From DRGT01 sp035685445 (GTDB taxonomy: Archaea > Thermoproteota > Nitrososphaeria > Nitrososphaerales > Nitrosopumilaceae), in NCBI GenBank assembly GCA_035685445.1, contig DASSAK010000056.1, positions 1 to 26,419 on the forward strand: a stretch of 26,419 bases of DNA, in the 5' to 3' direction. Below are positions 22,074 to 26,419 of this stretch, in pieces (position 1 is the first letter of the stretch; every line of letters begins with the position of its first letter). Under the pieces are notes generated by a model that saw only the letters and a program-made list of their open reading frames with translations, did no database searches and had not been told where the DNA came from. Both the position numbers and the translations under genes were made by a program.

Positions 22074-22985
22074 ATGGTTATTTCCGTTCAAAATATCAAA
22101 GAAACGTGTTCAAGATGTGGAAAACATGCTCTAATCACAGACACCCAAACGAATGAAGTCTTTTGCACCAATTGTGGATTTGTATTGTCTGAGCGTGTAA
22201 ACGATGGAGGTCCTGAATGGCGTTCATTTCCAAATGATGAAGTTAGTAGGAGAAGAACAGGTGATGGGACGCCTCTCGCAAGACATGATAGAGGCTTGTC
22301 AACGATAATCAATCAATCAAACAGAGATGTTTCAGGAAAACCACTTTCGGCTTCAATGAAAAAGACCATCGAACGTCTAAGAATTTGGGATAGTCGCAGT
22401 CAAAGCAGGCCAATTGATCGAAACTTTAGACAGGCCTTTAGTGAACTTTCTAGATTAAAAGATAAGCTTACCCTCTCTGATTCGGTAGTGGAAAAGGCTG
22501 CATATATTTACAGAAAAGCGCTTGAAAAAAAACTTGTACGTGGTAGATCGATCACTACAATGATTGGCTCATCACTATATGCTGCATGTCGTGAAGTTGA
22601 AACTCCAAGAACTCTCAAAGACATTGCACTTGCGATGAATATTAAAAAAACTGATTTAGCTGCATGTTACAGAAAATTAATAGTTGAATTAGACCTGAAG
22701 ATTCCTGTAGTTGATTCAGTGCAAAACATTGCTAGAATTGCTAGCAAAATAGGAATTTCTGAGAAAACAAAACGTCATGCAGTTGAAATTCTTAAAAAAG
22801 CTGAAGAAAGTAAAATCTCAGCTGGAAAAAATCCAATGTCATTAGCTGCAACTGCTTTGTATATTTCCGGTCACGACACCGGCGAAACTCATACACAACG
22901 AGATTTAGCAGAAGCTGCCAATGTTACAGAGGTAACAATTAGAAATAGATCCAAAGGACTTTTAGAAATGCTAAAAAAAGTCTAA
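22074..22985 (+). CDS. tfb: Transcription initiation factor IIB
   Basis: A 303-aa archaeal TFB. The N-terminal zinc ribbon has Cys12/15/31/34 (CSRCGKHALITDTQTNEVFC, then TNC). The B-reader/linker region includes EWRSFPNDE. Two cyclin-like repeats follow: about 105-195 (with ASMKKTIERLRIWDSRSQSR before the first) and 200-295, ending with the BRE-recognition helix-turn-helix (THTQRDLAEAANVTEVTIRN). TFB bridges TBP-TATA and RNA polymerase. These archaea carry several tfb genes; this one, next to the tiny zinc-protein island, may be a specialised paralogue (inference). Confidence 0.96.
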   Translation: MVISVQNIKETCSRCGKHALITDTQTNEVFCTNCGFVLSERVNDGGPEWRSFPNDEVSRRRTGDGTPLARHDRGLSTIINQSNRDVSGKPLSASMKKTIERLRIWDSRSQSRPIDRNFRQAFSELSRLKDKLTLSDSVVEKAAYIYRKALEKKLVRGRSITTMIGSSLYAACREVETPRTLKDIALAMNIKKTDLAACYRKLIVELDLKIPVVDSVQNIARIASKIGISEKTKRHAVEILKKAEESKISAGKNPMSLAATALYISGHDTGETHTQRDLAEAANVTEVTIRNRSKGLLEMLKKV

Positions 22986-23014
22986 TCAAAAGTTTAGGTA
23001 GTTCATGCTTTTTT

Positions 23015-23051
23015 GGATAACCATAGTAAAATTTGCCTAATCCATAATGAA
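23015..23051 (+). repeat. Interspersed 37-nt repeat, copy 4 (diverged)
   Basis: GGATAACCATAGTAAAATTT then GCCTAATCCATAATGAA. Most diverged copy. Its upstream AGTTCATGCTTTTTT matches copy 1, suggesting a longer ancestral element. Located 29 nt after the TFB stop. Confidence 0.65.
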
Positions 23052-23147
23052 ATACAATTGGTTATTTACAAAAAATCCTAGATAAGAAATCTCTTTAAAT
23101 GAACAAGATGGAGTAGAGTTAAAAATTGCAAATTTTTTAGAAATTAC

Positions 23148-23603
23148 GTGATAGAGGAGAAACTACAATCATTAGGAGTTGAATTGCCCACCCCACCAAA
23201 ACCTGCAGGGGCATATGTTCCAGTGGTGATTTCAAACAACCTTGCTTATGTGTCTGGGCAAATTCCAATGAAAGACGGAAAGGTGATTCATGAGGGCAAA
23301 GTAACTGATGAAAACTTGGAAGATGCAAAAAAATCAGCAAGACTTTGTGCAATCAACATTTTGGCACAGCTAAAAAGAGAGATCGGAAGTTTAGACAAGG
23401 TTTCAAAAATTGTCAAGGTTTCAGGATTTGTAAACTCAGAGCCAAATTTCACTCAGCATCCCAAAGTGATTAATGCAGCATCAGATCTTTTTTTTGAGGT
23501 TTTTGGACAAAAAGGACAACACGCAAGAATTGCAGTCGGTGTTTCAAGTTTGCCATTAAATTCCATGACAGAAATTGATGCAATAGTTGAAATTCAAAAT
23601 TGA
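23148..23603 (+). CDS. RidA/YjgF-family protein
   Basis: A 151-aa Rid protein, GTG start. It has VSGQIPMKDGKVIHEGKV, a long middle helix, KIVKVSGFVNSEPNF, and the C-terminal HARIAVGVSSLPLNSMTEID with the Arg and Glu of the trimer-interface pocket. RidA members hydrolyse reactive enamine/imine intermediates from PLP enzymes. The 150-aa length fits the longer Rid subgroup, whose substrates are less certain. Confidence 0.9.
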   Translation: MIEEKLQSLGVELPTPPKPAGAYVPVVISNNLAYVSGQIPMKDGKVIHEGKVTDENLEDAKKSARLCAINILAQLKREIGSLDKVSKIVKVSGFVNSEPNFTQHPKVINAASDLFFEVFGQKGQHARIAVGVSSLPLNSMTEIDAIVEIQN

Positions 23604-23647
23604 CATTTGGAAATGATCTTAAATATTTTGTAGAGGATTTTGATGTC

Positions 23648-23830
23648 ATGGCTCAAACATGCAAGGGACTATGCATTAGATTCAAAAAAGAATCATTTTC
23701 AAGTAATCTAAAATACAAGATTGGTCAGAAATGGTGCTCATTGTGTGCATTATTCTTTTTTACAAGTGAGATAATGTGTCCTTGCTGTAAAACACGACTA
23801 CGATCAAAACCAAGGAGCAAGAAACAATGA
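23648..23830 (+). CDS. Thaumarchaeal-type zinc protein, 60 aa
   Basis: From the ATG at 23648: MAQTCKGLCIRFKKESF, later WCSLCALFF and MCPCCKTRLRSKPRSKKQ. CxxxC, CxxC and CxxC pairs plus a basic tail suggest a nucleic-acid-binding zinc ribbon. An earlier in-frame start at 23600 adds 16 residues that overlap the RidA end and lack conserved features. A nine-codon frame (MICEDCKLN) overlaps its stop. Confidence 0.75.
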   Translation: MAQTCKGLCIRFKKESFSSNLKYKIGQKWCSLCALFFFTSEIMCPCCKTRLRSKPRSKKQ

Positions 23831-23893
23831 TTTGTGAAGATTGCAAGCTGAATTGATACAACTGGTAAATTCATAGAAGCATTGTGTAAATCT

Positions 23894-24028
23894 TTAATTG
23901 TTTTGTTTGAGAATCTGCTCTACTTCTTTTCTGTGCTTTGAGCAGTATACTCCTGCTTCCTGACAAGACTTGCAATTAAGATACTTTTCAAAGTCTATCC
24001 TGTCCTCTAAATCGAAACTGTTTGTCAT
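23894..24028 (-). CDS. Tiny zinc-binding protein, 44 aa
   Basis: An acidic helix (FDLEDRIDFEKYL) leads to NCKSCQEAGVYCSKHRKEVE: CxxC...CxxH, one zinc site, and a final helix. Convergent with the 60-aa zinc gene. Rightmost of the tiny Cys proteins. Confidence 0.6.
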   Translation of the reverse strand: MTNSFDLEDRIDFEKYLNCKSCQEAGVYCSKHRKEVEQILKQNN

Positions 24029-24121
24029 TCTAACTCGTCATTTTCTGACATACTTTAGTATCTAAGCTTGTGTTTGTCAACAAACTTACTAACATTTTCA
24101 TATAGTATTAATAGCCAAAAA

Positions 24122-24607
24122 TTAGGCCGTACTAATTTCTCGCAGTTTCTTTTCTCGGTGTAGTTTGATTGCAGTCAATGTGTTAAATCCAAAAATTATT
24201 GCCAAGCCAAGATACGCCAAGCTTTGACTGTACTCTATCAAAACTCCTGACACACTGGCACCTAAAACACCTGGAAGTAATGACAAAACATAGAGCCACC
24301 AACCACAACATCCAAGTGGCACTAGAGAAAAAAATGAAAAAAACGAAGTAGCTGCCGTGCTGCCAGAGTTTCCACCAAATGCCTTTTTCTTTACGTTGAG
24401 TTTGCATCCAAGCATTTTGCTTTTTTCTGCAAGAAACATTTGCAGTCCGACACCAACACCCATTCCAACAATGACAATAGAATTGAGTTCAAATGCTGCA
24501 CTAATTGCTGCATCAGCTGGCAATGCCGGAGTGGTTACAACTACAACTGCCAGATACGCAAAAATGGTGATTACACCAAAAAGAATTCCCTTTGTTATTG
24601 GCCTCAT
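24122..24607 (-). CDS. Membrane protein, 161 aa, coupled to the DUF3179 gene
   Basis: Four predicted membrane segments: about 8-27, 40-58, 88-112 (FFSFFSLVPLGCCGWWLYVL) and 128-147. The CCGWW motif in the third segment could bind a metal or haem. Not a family I can name. Its ATG overlaps the TGA of the DUF3179 gene (ATGA), so the two are translationally coupled and may act together at the membrane. Confidence 0.7.
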   Translation of the reverse strand: MRPITKGILFGVITIFAYLAVVVVTTPALPADAAISAAFELNSIVIVGMGVGVGLQMFLAEKSKMLGCKLNVKKKAFGGNSGSTAATSFFSFFSLVPLGCCGWWLYVLSLLPGVLGASVSGVLIEYSQSLAYLGLAIIFGFNTLTAIKLHREKKLREISTA

Positions 24608-25821
24608 GTAGAACCACCATAGATTTGGGTTTCAGGATGAAATGCAACCCATTCAAACCAAAATCCGGGACTAAATCCCAAGCGGTCTAGTTTTTTGCCT
24701 TCTAGTTCTCCTGAAACTGCAACCCCCTCATAATTCCATTCAGAATTTGTTTTGATGTCAACAATTTTGCCATCCGTGTATGAAAACTCGAGAATTTCAC
24801 CATCAAGCATTCTATCAAATGCTCTTGTATTTCCAGAATATAATGAAGCAAGTAGAATTGGTTTGCCATTGATAGTGTCATTAATTACAACTGATGATTC
24901 CACATCTTCTTGCAAGTATGCTTTGTACACTTTACCCACATTAAATCCTAGTATGATTTCTTTTGGATAAAATGTGTCATTTTTGTTTTCTACTGGAAAA
25001 ATTATTCGAGGGTCGGTGTAATAATCACCGTATGGATCAACGCCATATGCTCTGATGTGGCCAGTGTTTGTAGTTAACACAACAGTGTCTGGATAAAGTT
25101 TCTTCCAATCACCCCAGCTTATGACATCAAATGGAATTATTTTTAGGGTTTGTCCGCTAAGCTCTCCCTTTATCCCAAGACCTAATGCCTGGCTCCAATA
25201 TGTTCCTGTCATTCTATCATACATCACTAAATTACTATTGTACAGTTTTCCTGAAGTTCCAAATTCAACTGGCTGGCCATCTATCACTCTCTCAAAAACT
25301 TGGTTTGTAAAACAAAGTGGACAGTATGTTACTGCTACAGGAATTCCACCGACATTATCGTTAACAATTTCATGCCAAACAAGAATTGATAGTGGATATG
25401 CTTTTGCCTCTCCATTAATTTGCAGGCCTAAAACAATGTCATCATCTGAAACGTGATTTTCATTTTCTGCTTCAATAAATTGAGGATTATCAATTGATGG
25501 GATTCCATCGGGTGGAGGTCCACCGCTTTTAATTTTGTCAAGAGGAATGACGTGTTTTTCTCCATTTGTAACGCTTATCTCATACTCTACTGGATTAACC
25601 AAGCTTTCAGATGGAATCATCTGTTCAACAGGTTTTGATTGTTGCACTTTGGTTTTTTCGTCTTGGGAAGATTGTGTTTGAGGTTGAACCGGTTTATTTT
25701 CAGAAGGAGTTTGCATCACGTCTTGGTTTTCTGAAAACTCATAACCACTAACTAAGAATGCTGAAATAGCTATTATTGCGATGCCTGCTCCAGCTGCAGG
25801 AAAAACATATTTTAAATTCAA
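24604..25821 (-). CDS. DUF3179 domain, membrane-anchored extracellular protein
   Basis: A 405-aa protein with an N-terminal membrane anchor (about 5-27, VFPAAGAGIAIIAISAFLV), a Gln/Pro/Ser-rich linker (about 35-75), then DUF3179. Family hallmarks include AYPLSILVWHEIVNDNVGG, VAVTYCPLCFTNQVFER (a CxxC pair) and FGTSGKLYNSNLVMYDR. DUF3179 proteins are extracytoplasmic and common in marine archaea; the function is not known. A C-terminal FWFEWVAFHPET segment closes the domain. Confidence 0.9.
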   Translation of the reverse strand: MNLKYVFPAAGAGIAIIAISAFLVSGYEFSENQDVMQTPSENKPVQPQTQSSQDEKTKVQQSKPVEQMIPSESLVNPVEYEISVTNGEKHVIPLDKIKSGGPPPDGIPSIDNPQFIEAENENHVSDDDIVLGLQINGEAKAYPLSILVWHEIVNDNVGGIPVAVTYCPLCFTNQVFERVIDGQPVEFGTSGKLYNSNLVMYDRMTGTYWSQALGLGIKGELSGQTLKIIPFDVISWGDWKKLYPDTVVLTTNTGHIRAYGVDPYGDYYTDPRIIFPVENKNDTFYPKEIILGFNVGKVYKAYLQEDVESSVVINDTINGKPILLASLYSGNTRAFDRMLDGEILEFSYTDGKIVDIKTNSEWNYEGVAVSGELEGKKLDRLGFSPGFWFEWVAFHPETQIYGGST

Positions 25822-25939
25822 ATTTAGAAAAATTTGTCTTTTAAATTATTAAAAAATTGTTCCATATTCGAATTTGCTTGTTACAATTTGCAAAAAGATT
25901 TGGGTAAATACTTTTAACTAAACTTCAGACCTCGAACTC

Positions 25940-26362
25940 ATGCAAGTAGAGGCTACACTAAAAGAAAACAAACTGCATGACATTACCCATTGGGGAATTC
26001 GTGCAGCGATTGGTACAATCTTCATAGTGCACAGTTTGAAAAAATTTGATCCAAGCTGGCAAGATTGGTTAATGCAAATTGGAATGCCTCCTGAGTTGCA
26101 GCTACCAATTGCTCTTGCAGAGTTTATCGGAGGAATTTGTCTTGTTGTCGGAGTCTTAACGAGGGTCTCAGCTTCAATTTTCTCAGTAATTTTACTTGGC
26201 GCAATATTTCATGTAAGATGGGAAAATGGATTCTTTGTTTCCCAAGGTGGATGGGAATGGGACCTTGTAATGGTTGCAGGATTGCTTTCAATAATTGTTG
26301 CAGGCCCTGGTAGAGTATCTATTTCGCACTTGGTAAAACGAATTCCAAGATTTTTGCAATAA
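25940..26362 (+). CDS. DoxX-family membrane protein
   Basis: A 140-aa four-helix membrane protein of the DoxX family: IRAAIGTIFIVHSLKKFDPS, then LPIALAEFIGGICLVVGVLT, ASIFSVILLGAIFHVRWENG and a last helix (LVMVAGLLSIIVAGPGRVSI). The conserved HSLKKF, E-x-x-G-G and F-x-x-x-W-x-NG motifs match. DoxX relatives associate with quinol oxidases or redox stress systems; the specific role is unknown. Divergent from the DUF3179 gene over 118 nt. Confidence 0.88.
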   Translation: MQVEATLKENKLHDITHWGIRAAIGTIFIVHSLKKFDPSWQDWLMQIGMPPELQLPIALAEFIGGICLVVGVLTRVSASIFSVILLGAIFHVRWENGFFVSQGGWEWDLVMVAGLLSIIVAGPGRVSISHLVKRIPRFLQ

Positions 26363-26419
26363 ACTTTAGAGTTTTAATTTAATTTTTTATTAAATTCTTT
26401 AAGAAATGTCTTTATCTTT

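Noticed and set aside
23827..23856. Nine-codon MICEDCKLN frame
   Set aside because: Too short to be supported, though the CxxC is in the local style; it could be a truncated knuckle.

Overview
The window looks like a piece of an ammonia-oxidising archaeon (Nitrososphaerota/Thaumarchaeota, Nitrosopumilus or Nitrosarchaeum type). The grounds are low GC, an archaeal TFB, a V/A-type ATPase F subunit, a CdvC (Vps4-like) division ATPase, a TrmB regulator, TATA boxes 22-25 nt upstream of leaderless starts, and many tiny Cys-rich zinc proteins. No tRNA, rRNA, CRISPR array or transposase was seen.

Positions 1-15150 are mostly core genes. They hold a truncated acetolactate synthase (ilvB), an NTF2-like protein, an LsrF-family aldolase/thiolase next to a zinc alcohol dehydrogenase, ATPase subunit F, a group of small conserved proteins (one with a SWIM zinc finger), a metallophosphoesterase, carB and carA, a DUF1059 protein, cdvC with a helical gene directly upstream, a TrmB regulator, and an exported Cys-rich protein. 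The carbamoyl-phosphate synthetase operon is the most surprising part. carB is interrupted after codon 25 by exactly 20 nt that fold with the flanks into a canonical bulge-helix-bulge (4-bp central helix, two 3-nt bulges). Cutting each bulge after its second base restores the conserved GEAGEFDYSG reading frame. The sequence therefore predicts a 20-nt archaeal intron in a protein gene. carB also appears to start at CTG behind a strong Shine-Dalgarno sequence, and carA lacks ATG, GTG or TTG before its conserved N-terminus.

Positions 15200-24030 are an accessory island of more than 20 very small proteins (22-105 aa), most with paired CxxC/CxxH metal-binding motifs and many below usual ORF length cut-offs. 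A divergent pair of mini-operons is present twice (about 17082-17998 and 20622-21493) with conserved promoters. One zinc-finger gene has changed place and strand between the copies. A VIT1/CCC1-type metal transporter lies between the copies, and a stand-alone Lrp-type RAM domain and a TFB follow the second copy. A 37-nt interspersed repeat occurs four times between 15202 and 23051.

The right end (23148-26419) returns to ordinary genes: a RidA-family protein, two zinc proteins, a membrane protein coupled to a DUF3179 protein, and a DoxX-family membrane protein.
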